This document shows, piece by piece, positions 43,043 to 57,757 of a stretch of DNA of 64,000 nucleotides. The translations under genes were made by a program, and so were the position numbers. The stretch comes from Galdieria partita (lineage: Eukaryota > Rhodophyta > Bangiophyceae > Galdieriales > Galdieriaceae). The notes under the pieces were generated by a model. The model had not been told where the DNA came from. It did no database searches and saw nothing but the letters and a program-made list of their open reading frames with translations. How positions within the stretch are numbered: position 1 is the first letter of the stretch; each line of letters opens with the position of its first letter. Where the stretch lies: NCBI GenBank assembly GCA_025991245.1, contig BQMJ01000043.1, positions 124,001 through 188,000 of the forward strand. Direction: 5' to 3'.

Positions 43043-44717
43043 ATGGATACTCCGAGTACCGCTTCAGAAAGTATTGTTTCACGTACTTTAATACAATTAG
43101 TTGGACCATTTAAACAAAGAGCCACCAGTACTTCACCTGGTGACTTTTGGCTTACACTACCTATTTTCGCGACGGAATGTGCAGAACGTTTCAACTTTTA
43201 TGGATTCACAGCTCTACTCACTTTATACTTCCAACAACACCTAAAATATGCCACTCAACAGGCAGCTGCCAACTTTAACTTTTTTCAAGCCACGTGTTAC
43301 TGTACTCCAGTATTGGGTTCGTGGCTTGCTGATCAGTTTCTTGGAAAATATCGAACCATTGTGTATTTTACTCTTCTTTATCTTTCTGGTCAGCTAATAT
43401 TGCCGTTCTCGTCGTTGTTACAAATCGAAATGACTTTGACCAAGTTGTTGACTTTTCTATCTTTATTCTTGATTGCACTTGGCACTGGAGGCATAAAACC
43501 CTGTGTCAGTGCTTTTGGTGCAGAGCAAGTAGAGTGGCGACATAGAATCAGAGTTCACTGTACTGCAACTAGCTCAGAAAGAAATTCTTCATCAAACAGT
43601 CTACTGTCAGAGGACTTTGACGATAACTTGGATGATGTGGTCTTGGAACAAGTATCCAATGGCTATCCAAATGACATGACGAATACATCAGTTGGAGCCA
43701 GTTTGAACACCACTATTTACTTTGCGCGATTCTATTTATTTATTAATGTGGGTGCCATCGCAGGACAATTAATCTGTCCCTGGACAAGGCAAGTTTTTGG
43801 ATGGAGTGCTGCATATTTTGTTTCCGCAATTGTTCTATTCTTATCCTTGGTTACATTTTTGAGTGGACTGCATTTCACTGGTTACATTCATATTCAAAAG
43901 AAGAGTAGTACAACATTACTCCATCACATAAGAAATACAATTGTTCGCTTTTCAAGTAGATTCTTTCACAACAATGAGCAAAACAACAACCATTCTACAA
44001 CAACAAGAGCAACCGAAGAATGGCATTGCATTGTGCGAATAAGTTTGTTACTTTCTCCCATTGCTATTTTTTGGATGTGCTGGTCACAACAGGGAGCTAC
44101 GTGGATTCAACAGCTATCCTTGATGGAGATGCCTCGTATTTTCAACACAGAAATGAGTCCAGCACAATGGACTGCGTGGAATCCCTTTAGTAAGTCAATT
44201 GCTATCATCTTGATTATTCTGGCTAACTCTTCAAGTTGTGTTGCTGGGAGTTCCTATTAGTGCAGAGTGGGTCTATCCTAGAATACAAAAATATACTCGA
44301 TGGACCTCCACCGATAGAATATTTTTGGGAATGCTTTTAACTTGCTTTGCCTTTGTTTGCAGTACTATTGTTCAATTTCAAATACAAAAAGTGATGCCTT
44401 CCAAAATTTCTGCTTGGAGAACTTTACCTCAGTGGATCTTGTTATCGGTTGGAGAGATTCTAGTCAGCGTCTCTGGACTTGAACTTGCTTTTGCTTCGGC
44501 TCCTATCCAGTTAAAGAGTACAATTCAAGCAATTTGGCTGCTGACTTCTGCTCTTGGTAGTCTTCTAGCTGCTCTCTCCTTGGAGTGGTTCGAATGGAAT
44601 TATACATATCTCTTTGGTTACTATAGTCTTTGTATGTTCCTAGCAGCCCTTGTGTTTCATAGGATCGTCTATTTACAACACTCTGGAGAAGTTTCAACGA
44701 CAGAAGAAGCTTCTTAG
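43043..44717 (+). CDS. POT/PTR2 family proton-coupled peptide transporter
   Basis: Exons 43043-44189 and 44236-44717; 542 aa. The N-terminal family motif is ATECAERFNFYGFTALLTLY, followed by GSWLADQFLGKYRTI and the PTR signature region LGTGGIKPCVSAFGAEQ. NVGAIAGQLICPW comes next. The C-terminal half has FWMCWSQQGATWIQQ and, after the 46-nt intron, VLLGVPISAEWVYPRIQKYT. About 12 membrane helices, with a Ser/Asn-rich loop in the middle. The family imports di- and tripeptides (or nitrate or other small solutes in plants) with protons, which fits an acidophile, but substrate is not readable here. Confidence 0.93.
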
Positions 44718-44748
44718 ACAAATCAATAAGGAATTGGTTCTAAAGTCC

Positions 44749-45966
44749 TTATCGAACATTGGCTTGCCTACTCTTCCATTTTAGTACTTTTACGCCCTTT
44801 CTGGTGATTTCCAGTGTCTCAATATTGCCACCATAAGCAGTAGACAAACCAGTATCGACTCTCCAGACTCGTGCTTTACAAGCTGCATTGATATGAGATT
44901 GTGGTGTATGACCAACGATCATTCGCTTGGCAGGAATTTTATCAAGAGTACTACACAACTCATGGCATTCCTCACTATCTAATGCCAAGTTTGGATAGGA
45001 ATAGATACGTGTCCATACAGGGCTGAAACGACCTCGAAGAATGTCCGGTTTATCTGCCTTACCTAGCAACCAATTCGTTGTTGAGTTATTTATCTCATCT
45101 AGACCAAAGTCAACATGCTCATTATTCAAGCCTGCATGTACAAAAACGTTATCTCCAACCACCAAAACGACTGGGCTTTTAGAAAAGTATCGTACAGTGG
45201 TAGGACCCCCAGGTCTTAATGCAAGAGCTCTAGCTTTCATGAAGTCCGGGAGTTGTTTTATCATTTCTTGATAAGCCCTTGGTACACTCTTCTCATAATA
45301 ACCTTGCTCTAGTTCATTCGTTTTTCTCGTAAAGGCAGAGAACCCAACCGGAGTAACATATCGAAAGTCAAGCTCGACGTTCATAACTTCGTGATTACCC
45401 AATAAACTAACCACTCTACCGCCTTGCCTGGAAGCCTGAAGATTAAGTTCTTCCAAATATTGAAGAACTTGTCTTTCCTGGTCACCACGATCCAAAACAT
45501 CCCCCAATTGAACAACAAGCGTTCTGCCACCAGTCTGTAAAAATAGATCACAGTAAGTATCAAACTAGCGGAAGATAAAATGAAAACAAACCCATTCTCC
45601 ACCCACTCCAACTACTTTTGATAGTCGCAACGCACTTTGAAGAGACTGTAAATCTCCATGCACGTCACCAATAGCTATGATGCGCTCCGCTGAAGGATAA
45701 TAGGTAACGATATCCACATCTCTGTGTTGATTCCTTTGTTCAGTTGTTGCCAGAACAGATCGAATACAGGCCAACTTCGTTGTAAGGCGTATACTCTCTA
45801 AAGTTTTCCTTGTTTTCTCTAATGTACCACAGATCCAAGAAAAAAAGGGAAACAAAGACGATTTTTGTCTCTTATTTAAAGTTGAACCAGCTTGCTTTTT
45901 CACTAAAGGAAAAGGTAGTGTATTTCCATTTCTTGTTCTCGCTGGCTTTCCAATATGCACTTCCAT
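44749..45966 (-). CDS. Shewanella-like protein phosphatase (SLP), calcineurin-like
   Basis: Exons 45966-45592 and 45534-44749; 386 aa. Metallophosphatase motifs in order: IAIGDVHGDLQSL, VVQLGDVLDRGDQE, VSLLGNHEVMNVELDFRYVT, FVHAGLN and KRMIVGHTPQ. These and the overall pattern match plant and protist SLPs (bacterial-type PPP phosphatases). The first about 90 residues are basic, possibly an organelle presequence. The ATG at 45966 overlaps the TAA of the upstream gene by one base (TAATG). No other Met precedes the catalytic domain, so either this is the real start or an unseen upstream exon exists. Confidence 0.92.
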
Positions 45967-48900
45967 TAAGTCTGTCCACGTCTCCGCTTCAAATTTTTCT
46001 CCAGCTCAGGCCATTTCTTTGAACAATACGCGAGCAATGATACTTTCTCGGAATTTCCATCTTTGGGACACACAAGACACAATAAGCTTTCCATTTTGCG
46101 TTGTATTGAAGTGATAAGACTTGATTCTTTGTGAAAATATGTCAAGAACAGGTACATACTCCAAAGATTATGCAGTTCTTCATTCAGCTTTGAGATATCC
46201 CAATATTCCCATTCAGATGATATGAACTGTATGCATTCGAAATACAATTGCATGACTTGTTTCAGCAAGTCATCATTGGTTTCCTCTGGTTTTTTTCTTT
46301 TCAAACGATTATATGCAGCCAAAAGATTCTCTTTTTGCTTTAACAAGGCACTCTGTTGAATATAGAAGGAAAGACATTTGAATTTCCACTTCTGATACTG
46401 AGCTTTAGACTCGAAGATCATCTCACTCAATAAACTTGCAGGTACTGCTGTAAACATGTACCAAAAGTTTCCAGTGGAGCTATCGGCAACGGAACGTTGG
46501 AACAAATTGGATATCTTCCAAATATCAATTAGTTATTATAATGATATAGACATACTATAGAACTGTTTTCTCTTACCGACTCTAGAGCTCTTTGCTCCAT
46601 TCCCAAACCAACTTTATAAGCAATAGCTTGAGCATAAAAAGGTTTATATAAATAACCAGCAGATCTGGAGCCGTTACGAAACTGATGAGAATCCCATATA
46701 TAATTCATGTGTTCAATGATTTGCTTGGACACGACTCTCAACCAACTAGAAGGATCAAGGAAATTGAAATTCTCTGCGAAGGAATAATCGCTCCTGCCAT
46801 CGTCTGCAGTTGAAGAGTATACAACACGATCGTCTAATAGTATCTTCAGATTAGCTTCGGACAGTGAAAATTCACTTCTATGCAGTAACATTTTCAATCG
46901 AATCATGTCAAATTGATACATTGGCTCCATTTCAAACTCTTGTTTTAGTTTTACTGCTTCTTCTCTTTGTGAAACAATTGCTCTCCATAGATGCCAACAG
47001 ATATTCTCAACGGATTCCCTCAACTTGAAACCAAGTTTGCCTCGAAGAACGAAAAAATACCATCGACTCAACGAATTATGGTGAATTAGAGAAATATTTT
47101 CAGTATTGTAGTCTGATTGTTCATCATTACTTGGAAGCAGACGATCTAAAGCTCGTATAGCTAAACGCCAAAAACGAATTTTGGATGTTGTTGTTAGTCT
47201 GGCAGCTAAAAAATAGCAAACTCCTTCTCCTTGTGATGCCAGTTGCTTCAATGCCTTTCCATTCAGATTATCATGATAACTCGTAAGACGCCAGGCAAAT
47301 GCAAAAATTTTTGCACATTCTTCAAAGCGAAAATATATAAAGTATGAATCTCTTTTCTCATCAATCTCCAAATGTTTCATTTCGTTGTCAATATGAGACA
47401 GTTCCAAAGCCACCTCTCCAAGCCACAGCCAAAATTGTGCTCTTTGCGGTTCTAATGAAAGGCTAAACAACTGCAATCCCAAAAGTTCCTCCAACAACTT
47501 TGAACGCAAAACAAAAAAAGAAGCCAATGACATTGACTTGAGTTTCTTTCTTGCCATTTCCAACTCCAGGCTAAGGCAACGAGAAAGTAGAACACAAATT
47601 TCAAGTAAAACCTCGTCATACTCAAAAACATCGACTGAAGAAGAACTTCTTTTCGTCAAATGCAAATGTTCTAAAAGCCTTTGTCCTCTATTGATCCAGG
47701 ATGCAAAGGAAGAAGCAAAAATATGTTCTAGATCTGTAGATTCATCCTCCAGTTGACCCTCAGCTATGTCTGCTAAACTAGATTTGAATGGTTCAAGCAA
47801 CTGACGAGGTTCAAAAGCTGACTGTTCGACTGAAAAGAAAACTTTCAATAAGGTATTCAACGTACGCTTCGTCTCCACAATAGAACCTCTTCGATTAGAA
47901 ATAGTTGCTTCTTTCAGCTCATTCTGAAAAGCATAATAAAACTCTACAGCATGCGCAGGATCTAACGACTTGATAAAACTTTGCGAAGATAACTCCCGAG
48001 TCAACCAGTGATGTCTCAAGTCATCATCGGAAATAAATGGTGCTCTCAAACCATAGCGATAATAATAACCAGCAGCAAGTTCAGATGAAGGATGCTCTTG
48101 TCTCTCAATAAAACTATTCGATTCCTGATTCCATTCCGTTAGAATTAAAGATGGCTCTTTATCACCTGCATTACAAACATTCATCCATCTACGTAGACAA
48201 GTACAATATACTTGAATAATGGAGCGGAAAGACTTCATTCGTTGCAAATTCTCTTGTAAGGATATCTGACGTAAAACCGCATAAAAAAATGCCAAACAAC
48301 GTCCCATAAGATCTACAGTATCTTCATTCCAGTTTTGAATAATCAAACTTTCCCATGTTGAAAGCAGCAATTCACACGCTATGGAAATGCATAGTAAAAG
48401 AAACATTACAAGCTTCTGATATCTCGATGTACTTTTTACCAACCATTCCAAACTTTCACCACTACGTTTCATCTCCACTAATGACATTGCCAATATGCAC
48501 AAACTTTCAAGAAGAAGCAACAAATTATCAGTCATCTCCGGAGATAGAATGCAATCAGTTGGGCTCTGATTTTGTTTTGCTTCTAAAACTTTCAAAACAC
48601 TAGAGAGTTTCTTTAACATCGAAAAACTTTTGTTGACCTGTTGCTGCATCATAATTATTGAGCAACCTGCATACATAGAAGAACTTGATACAACAGTGAC
48701 AAAAGTTGACACAATTTGAAACTTGAATGCCATACAAGTTAGAAGCGTGCAATCGTTTTGATAGGAAGGAGTTGCATGAATACCAATTTCCAGTAAGTCA
48801 CACAAAAGAAGATACTGGTGAAGTCTTTCTTCAGTGAGACTGGAAACCAACTCTGATCGAAGTCTCTGGCATAACCTTGCAAGCTGCATTTCCCATTCAT

Positions 48901-50724
48901 GGAGAGTGTTCACTCGCCAAATAGTGTTGTAAAACTCTATTAAAAGATCAACCAGTCTTCTTTGCTCCTGCAAGTAGTTCCAAGTATCCAATAGTTTCAA
49001 TGTGAACTGATTAAAGGAAACCTTAACATTTGGAATGTCTACGACAGTATCGAGAACATCGCGAAGATCCATGTCTAGCAACAAGTTATTGTCCTGCTTG
49101 CATAAATAAATGTTAATCTTTGCTTTCAAAATATATACTCGAACTTCGGTATACATATCTTCTTGAAATGTCTCTTGTTTTGACGAACACTCTAAAGCTC
49201 GAGATATCAGATACTCACATTCCATCAAAGCTAGGCTACAAAAGGAACAAGGAATGAATTTACATTGATCGCAACCATTGCTCAGTAGACTAAAATGGGT
49301 AGATGGTGGCACATTTAGTACTCTACATATGTAAGGAAACCAAATAAAAATCAATTCTGCAACATTTAAAAAGAAGCTGCTTTCTTGAATTGAAATGGTT
49401 GACAAGATTGATCGAAATTTGAGCCAAGCAAATGATATCAAGGCACTCAATTCGGAGGGAATGCTCGAATAACTTGACAAATTCTTCAGTAACAAACAAA
49501 ACATGTCGAATAAACAACATGAATACGAAGGTAACTGTATCTTGTCCCAATCAGGAACGGACAGTAAAACATGAATAAGTTGTTCATGATTAAAGTAAGG
49601 CATCCAATTCTTTCTCTGGTTGTCCAATAAATGTTCTCCAAGAGAGAACTGGTCGACAATTATGGTTTCCAAACCCACCCTTCTTGAAGACTTTTTGAGT
49701 TCATTCCAAACACCAATTAAATTATGAATATTAGAAACATGATCACGGTTTTCTTGTTCTGCAATACTTGAAGCATTCTTCCAAATTTGATATATGCATT
49801 CCATTTTTTCTATCAAGTCCTCTTCCTAGAACTTCATCAATGTGTTCACAATCAGAAATGGGAAATGTGACTACGTACCGAGAATATCACACTTCCTGAA
49901 GAATCTAAAATTCCTCGAGACTCATAGGACTGCTGCACGAGTTGAACATGACTCTGACAATCGAACATCACAGTGTCGCTATCATAAAATGCAACAACCA
50001 GTATCCACAACAATAAATTACGTGCATCTGTTACGAAATAGACGGGCTTATTCGCTTTACAAGGAGACGTGAACTCGAAAGGAATAGCATTTTGAGTAAA
50101 GGAAGAGGAAGATAAACGAAGAGTATTCTGACTCCAATCACTATCATCAGCAGTACATTCCAATTCATATATAAGCCTATCTCCAATAATATGAATCAAA
50201 GAACACCACTCGGTATAAATGAACTTGTCGGTTTTTTGTCTCAAATAATGTTCACATATTTTCCTTGCAAAAGAAAAATTTTCAACTTTTTTGAGAGCAC
50301 GTAACATTCTGACAACCAAACCCGTGTCTAAAACTACATAATCTGCAAAGGATTGCATGAGAATAGAATACAACGACGTCATTTCTTCCCAACAACTCTT
50401 CTCTTCACAAATATAAGCACTGTTCTTCAAGCATAAAAAGTGCAAACGATTTTCAAAAGGTACCTGTTGCAATGAAGTGTAGCGTGTTTTATCTGTATCT
50501 CTCATATCTTTTATATCGTCCAAGCTCTTGAGTTCCTTAACTAAACTTCCAAAGACACTTAGTGCGTTATCTAGCTCTCCCTTTGCTTGCATGGATACAG
50601 CCACTTCGTATTCATTTTTGAGTCTGGTGAATATCAACTCTTTATTCTTCAACGAAGAATCCTCAATCGAGACATTAGGGGTTTCGGCACGACGTTCCTT
50701 TAAAGAAACAAACCTCAAAAGCAT
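45966..50724 (-). CDS. HIR3/CABIN1-like TPR protein (histone chaperone subunit), tentative
   Basis: Exons 50724-49879, 49825-46577 and 46514-45966; 1547 aa. All-helical with TPR-like segments: NEYEVAVSMQAKGELDNALS followed by LHFLCLKNSAYICEEKSCWE, and another set near residues 1100-1200 (FWLWLGEVALELSHIDNE). Size, N-terminal TPR run and C-terminal layout (PFYAQAIAYKV then NFWYMFTAVPASLLSE) resemble Hir3/CABIN1, the scaffold of the HIRA histone H3.3 chaperone. Identity is low, so this is a tentative call; other very long TPR scaffolds are possible. ATG 50724 lies 37 bp after the stop of the upstream gene. Confidence 0.5.
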
Positions 50725-50761
50725 TTTTTGAAACAATCCAAAACAAATTGGATTACTTCCT

Positions 50762-51543
50762 TTATTGAGGAAGAGGCGCACCAGGTTCTTTATAATACAT
50801 TCGAGGAGGTGCTCTTTCACCAATTCTTTCTCCAAGTAATTCTACATCACCGTCTTGTACTGCCCGAAACAACTCTTCTGGAGTCTTGGGACACGGTAAC
50901 CCTCGCATTCGTCGTCTACGTAGTCTTCTTTGAAGTTTCTGAAGACCAATAAGTCTTTCCTTGAAAGCAGCAACTACCTGATACAAGTATATGAGACTAA
51001 TAGATGGGGCAGAGTTTCTCTGCTTCCTCACCTCGTCATTAACTTTGGCTGTTTCTGCTATTCTCCTCAATTGTAACCTTTGAACCCGAAACAGATCTAA
51101 TCTCTCTTCCGCATTCATGGCTTATTTCCACTCAAACGTTATTTTCAAATCAAAAGGAACTAACAATGACAAACCTCCAATTATCTTTTCATCCTGAGCA
51201 ATTTCTTTATAAAATGGGTCCTGTTTGACAACATCAAACTTTTCACGAAAACCTTTGAATTTCAACAGTTCACGAGCTTCCTTCAATAGTTCCAAGTAGT
51301 TGTTTGGATTGAGAGGAGGATCTTGTAGAATGTAACGACACTATCTTATCTTTGAGTCGTTTTTTGGTGGAAGAAACGTATTCCTACCTGTATCTTTAAC
51401 AGCTCAAACTGTTTTCGATCAACTTCTTGTTGTCTTGCCTTTTGAACACTATCTCTCAAATAATTGAAAAACTGGGAAGGGGCAGAAGTGTGAAAAAGTC
51501 GACGACTAACAAGCGACAATTGATAAGTATACAAACTTTGCAT
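50762..51543 (-). CDS. SRP54 M-domain-like small protein, probably mitochondrial
   Basis: Exons 51543-51388, 51340-51175, 51120-51032 and 50977-50762; 208 aa. The presequence MQSLYTYQLSLVSRRLFHTS is mitochondrion-like. The middle is helical (NNYLELLKEARELLKFKGFR). After the third exon the protein reads KIIGAMNAEERLDLFRVQRL then RRIAETAKVNDEVVAAFKER. This resembles the M domain of SRP54/Ffh (IIxSMTxxER..., RRxRIAxGSG...EVnxLLkxF), which binds SRP RNA and signal sequences. There is no NG GTPase domain. Without splicing the two middle introns (54 nt each) the locus reads as two tiny adjacent genes with a 3-bp gap. Function unknown. Confidence 0.6.
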
Positions 51544-51742
51544 ATCTGCCTTGAACCACCACCCAACGAACAATATACAATTTGGACAATGAACTTTATT
51601 GGGATCCATATATTCTCGAGTCCAAAGTGTATAAAGTAACAGTCGATACAGTCGTATTATAAAATTTCTTTTCCAAAACATAAAAAACAATTTGTTCAAA
51701 TGCAAACCATACCATTCCTTCAAACAAGCGACCAAAGTAGTT

Positions 51743-53565
51743 TCATAGACAATCGCATCCGTCATCCATAAAAGAAGAGATACGCTCTATGAGTAATGGA
51801 ATATCACATTGATGTCTAATCCAGGCTCGATAATGTACACCACTTTCATCCAGTATAGATATTGGCTGTTCCTCTACTTGTAATTGTGCAAATGTCGACA
51901 TATCCGTGTTTCTTGACTCTATGGAAACTTCATCATCTGGTTCTGATTCATATATAATATAGCCTTCATCTGTCGCAACAGAAAAAGGCTCAACTTTGGT
52001 TTGTTCTTTCAAGCCCTCTTCAACAAACTGTCTCACTGTAACCTTTCTGGTGTCACATGTAACTAAAAGGAGTTCATGACATATAACACACCTAAGCGTA
52101 TATATTTGATCAGTATTTCAGATAAGGAACAACGATAACGAAACACATACTCTGCCGTAGGAGGTCTGATAACTTCGGGAGTAATAATGACTTCATCCGA
52201 ATGCCGAGGGCGAGAACGTGGTACTTGAGAAAGTCTCGCATTGTACAAATCCTTTATATGAGTACCAGACAGAAACCTTAAAAGTTGAAAGACCACAATG
52301 CCTCCTATGACAGCATTCGTTGTGGAAAGTGCAGGAATAATACGACCAGCGATTCCTCTCACATCAAAGCTATTTTTAGCTGAAATATCAAAGGCGATTG
52401 CTCGAAGGGTTGACGCAGCAGTAACAAAAGCCAAAGAAATCGTGTCATCCTTATCAAAGATAAGAGCACTTTTGGACTCTTTCCATCTACGCAATAATTG
52501 TTTCAAACAAAAAATAAATACTTCATATGCCTTATCACTGGTCCAAACCAACTGATGAGGATTCTGTTCCTCCAATTTCAAGTCTTCCACAGAATACTTT
52601 TCTTCAACATTCCATAAATGTCGACGTAATTGTTCTTGAGAAGGAACCTTCATTCTAGATGGAGAGGAAACTGTATCCTCTTTCAAGGACTCAATGAACT
52701 GCAAATCTTCTATAAAAAACTTGTTCATGATTCTTTCACATGTCATATCTTCCCAATCTTTTTCAGTTACAGATTCACTTCCTGCATCATTAGGCTCCCA
52801 TTCTCGGGATAAGCGACTTACTTTGTACTCCTTCTCATCAGATAAAGGATTGGAGTCTTCTAAATTACCAAATAAAACTTCAAACAAATACGTGGCCCAT
52901 ACAACGCAGTGATCTACTGTTTCAGGTCGATGCCTAATAGTACAAACAGGAATGTGTTCAGTTTGTGGAGGCTTCGGCTCACAGTTGTAGCATTCTGTGG
53001 TTCCTGCTAATATGGGAATAACCTGACCTTGATAACCTGTACTTCCAGTTTCGAACAAGGGAACTTGAGCAAACGCACAAACCTCATTCACATACAACCT
53101 TGCTTTATGATTATCCAAAGCACAAATAACTGCAGCAAACTGCTTAAAAAACTCCAATGGAAATTTTCTGGAACGAATATTTTCAACAGAAGCAGTGATG
53201 TGAGACCAAGAACAAAGTTTTGTTATTCTATCCTTGGCAACCACGGCCTTATACTTGCCGACATCTTCGGAACGAAATAAAAATTGTCTATTAAGGTTAG
53301 AAACTGAAATAGTATCCAAGTCTACCAAATGAATATTTACAAAACCTGAAAAGACCAGATTTTTCAAAACTTCGCTGCCAACTCCTCCGACTCCAATTAG
53401 GAGTATCTTTGAGTGGCGGATCTTTTCAACAACTCGAGAACTTAAAAAACAGTGTTCCAGTCCCTTGTAAATATTGCTTTGATATCTATCATTGTAGTAC
53501 TCAATATTCATCGAATGACCAATAACGTTTGAGAATGCAAATGAGGGTTTTTCTTTCCAGAACAT
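51743..53565 (-). CDS. UBA2: SUMO-activating enzyme subunit 2 (UBA2/SAE2)
   Basis: Exons 53565-52151 and 52091-51743; about 587 aa from ATG 53565 (53511 is another candidate; the longest frame starts at GTG). E1 motifs: ILLIGVGGVGSEVLKNLVFS, VDLDTISVSNLNRQFLFR, CALDNHKARLYVN and GSTGYQGQV. The active-site cysteine lies in PVCTIRHRPE. The Zn ligands are CYNC and CVIC; the second CxxC exists only after splicing at GTATGT (59-nt intron), in AECVICHELL. A C-terminal ubiquitin-fold domain (VTVRQFVEEGLK) and a tail follow. With SAE1 it adenylates SUMO and passes it to UBC9. Confidence 0.95.
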
Positions 53566-53585
53566 TTTGAGTGTCGTGGAAAGAA
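53566..53585. promoter_or_regulatory. 20-bp divergent spacer UBA2 / RING protein
   Basis: If ATG 53565 is used for UBA2, only 20 bp separate it from the divergent ATG at 53586. With the alternative UBA2 start at 53511 the spacing is 74 bp, which may be more realistic. Confidence 0.3.
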
Positions 53586-54893
53586 ATGTCACTTATTGAC
53601 CTTTCTGAAAGCTCTGACGTATTATCACCTAGGAATAATATAGAGGTTGCTATGCAATATTCAAACGGAGAGCAGGCTGAAGGCTTTTCGCCGGATTCTT
53701 GGAACAAGTCTTCTGCTATTCCTGAAGAAAGTGTCAACGGCCAGTGTTTGACATGTTTCGAACACGAAGCAAACATTCGGTTATTGCCTTGTGGACATCA
53801 AATATTATGTGGTGTGTGCGTAACTTATTTATCGGACGAAAGATGTCCAGTCTGTAGAGAAAAAGTGGAGTCTGTTGAAATATTTACTCAGTTTCACCAA
53901 GACTTTACTTCAGATTTAGAGAAGAGAGAAAGAGAACGAGAGTTTAGTTCAGGAGAAGAGGAAAGAACACTTTCAAAGCAAGAAATTTCTCTTAGGGAAG
54001 AATCGTTTTCGGGGCTTTTACTTTCACAAACCTATTCCTTGTCACCTTCGAAAGGTGAGCCTTCGAGGTCTTTAAGTTTTCGAGATATTTCTTTGAAGAG
54101 GAAACAACCTATTACTAGAAAGAAGAGACAACGAGAAGTAGCTCCGAAACCTCCGAAAGTAGTTGTTTCATTGAGTAATATTCTAGAAGAGTGCAAGACC
54201 TTGGAGAAAGAAGTCATCGATCGCATTTTTCAAGTATTACTTACCGGTTCCGATTACGTAGATAAAAAAAGTATTGTTGATTCTCTTCAAGATTTATTTC
54301 CCTTGAAAGAAAAGTGGGATCCTTGGCCCGAGGAACAACGACAAAATATGATCAAAGAAGGATATAACAATGGAGTGGATACATCAGTTCCAGCGAGACA
54401 GTTCTTTCCAAATATGGAAATTCAGAATATTCCTGTTCACATACTTTCCGTCAACTTGTGGGAATTGCTTAGAATTGTTCGTTCAGGAAAGGATGATTTG
54501 CGCTATCCAGATGTAATTTTAGTAGCTTGTTATACAAAGTCTTTACGCTCTCTAAGGGAAATGCTTGCATTGGATGAGGTTTTACGTGATCGTTTACATT
54601 GTAGAGTTCCTCGATTCTGGGTTATTTTAGGTGGAGAAGATGCACTCGATGAAGTTGACGCGTTTACTTTGGAAGATGTTCAACAAGCTTATCTTGCTAT
54701 TCCATCTAGTAAGAGACCCAATGACTTTTGGTATATTCCTAGTCGTGCAGCATTTCAAACCTGGTATGAAAAGATAGGACAAGAGATTGTTACATTTGCC
54801 CAAACAGGAAGACAAATCAAGACAAGTGACGAAATTCAGGATACCAACCAAGAAGAACAGGACGTTTCATGTATGGATTGTCTTTGTTTATAG
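53586..54893 (+). CDS. RING-finger protein with novel C-terminal domain
   Basis: Single exon, 435 aa. A C3HC4 RING-HC finger at about residues 48-95 (CLTCFEHEANIRLLPCGHQI, LCGVCVTYL, RCPVC) predicts E3 ubiquitin ligase activity. A charged, Ser-rich linker has a basic patch (KRKQPITRKKRQREVAPKPP). The C-terminal 200 residues form an alpha/beta domain (YPDVILVACYTKSLRSLREM, RVPRFWVILGGEDALDEVDA) that looks nucleotide-binding or Rossmann-like, but I see no P-loop. The protein ends in CMDCLCL, a cysteine cluster that could be lipidated. I do not recognise the C-terminal family. Confidence 0.8.
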   Translation: MSLIDLSESSDVLSPRNNIEVAMQYSNGEQAEGFSPDSWNKSSAIPEESVNGQCLTCFEHEANIRLLPCGHQILCGVCVTYLSDERCPVCREKVESVEIFTQFHQDFTSDLEKREREREFSSGEEERTLSKQEISLREESFSGLLLSQTYSLSPSKGEPSRSLSFRDISLKRKQPITRKKRQREVAPKPPKVVVSLSNILEECKTLEKEVIDRIFQVLLTGSDYVDKKSIVDSLQDLFPLKEKWDPWPEEQRQNMIKEGYNNGVDTSVPARQFFPNMEIQNIPVHILSVNLWELLRIVRSGKDDLRYPDVILVACYTKSLRSLREMLALDEVLRDRLHCRVPRFWVILGGEDALDEVDAFTLEDVQQAYLAIPSSKRPNDFWYIPSRAAFQTWYEKIGQEIVTFAQTGRQIKTSDEIQDTNQEEQDVSCMDCLCL

Positions 54894-55036
54894 GTTTCAT
54901 ATTTCATATATTATAAAGGAATTATTGAAAAGGCTACTTTGTGACAAAGCAATGGCAGCAAGTCGAAGAATTTTTCAAAAAGAGATTCTTCGGCCCTACG
55001 AGTTTATTTCTCGTTTGACAGAATTCTGTTGAAGAA

Positions 55037-57423
<2,387 letters not shown>

Positions 57424-57468
57424 TAGAATTTTTGTTCTATGGTCTTTACGTGAAGGTTTGATGCTAAC

Positions 57469-57503
<35 letters not shown>

Positions 57504-57757
57504 CAAACTGCGAATAAAGACCAATATAAAAATCGCGCTTGACGATACGGGGGAGTGCATCAAGAAACAGTCTCTCATCTCAGACTTCGCGAGACATTTT
57601 GTATCATTTTTTTTTAAAAAGAGACGAATTTTCTATGGTTTGCACACGAAATAAACGATAACTGGCTTTGAAAGATAAGAGTACGATGTATGTATTATTT
57701 CATTCGTGGCAACACAAAATAGATGTGTCATCTTCTAGTTCCTTGCGTCAGAGAAAA
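57424..57757. other. Intergenic region with TA/TG microsatellite, 334 bp
   Basis: No gene supported. Contains the CTP synthase 3' flank, a dinucleotide repeat (57469-57502) and a T-run near 57607-57617. The GATA factor ends at 57758 on the other strand, so both 3' UTRs converge here. Confidence 0.6.
57469..57502. repeat. Compound microsatellite (TA)n(TG)n
   Basis: About nine TA units run directly into about eight TG units, between the stops of two convergent genes. Alternating purine-pyrimidine, so a candidate Z-DNA tract; likely length-polymorphic. Confidence 0.9.

Noticed and set aside
51119-51121. Operon-like 3-bp gap between two small genes
   Set aside because: Splicing a 54-nt intron joins the two frames in phase, so it is better read as one gene.
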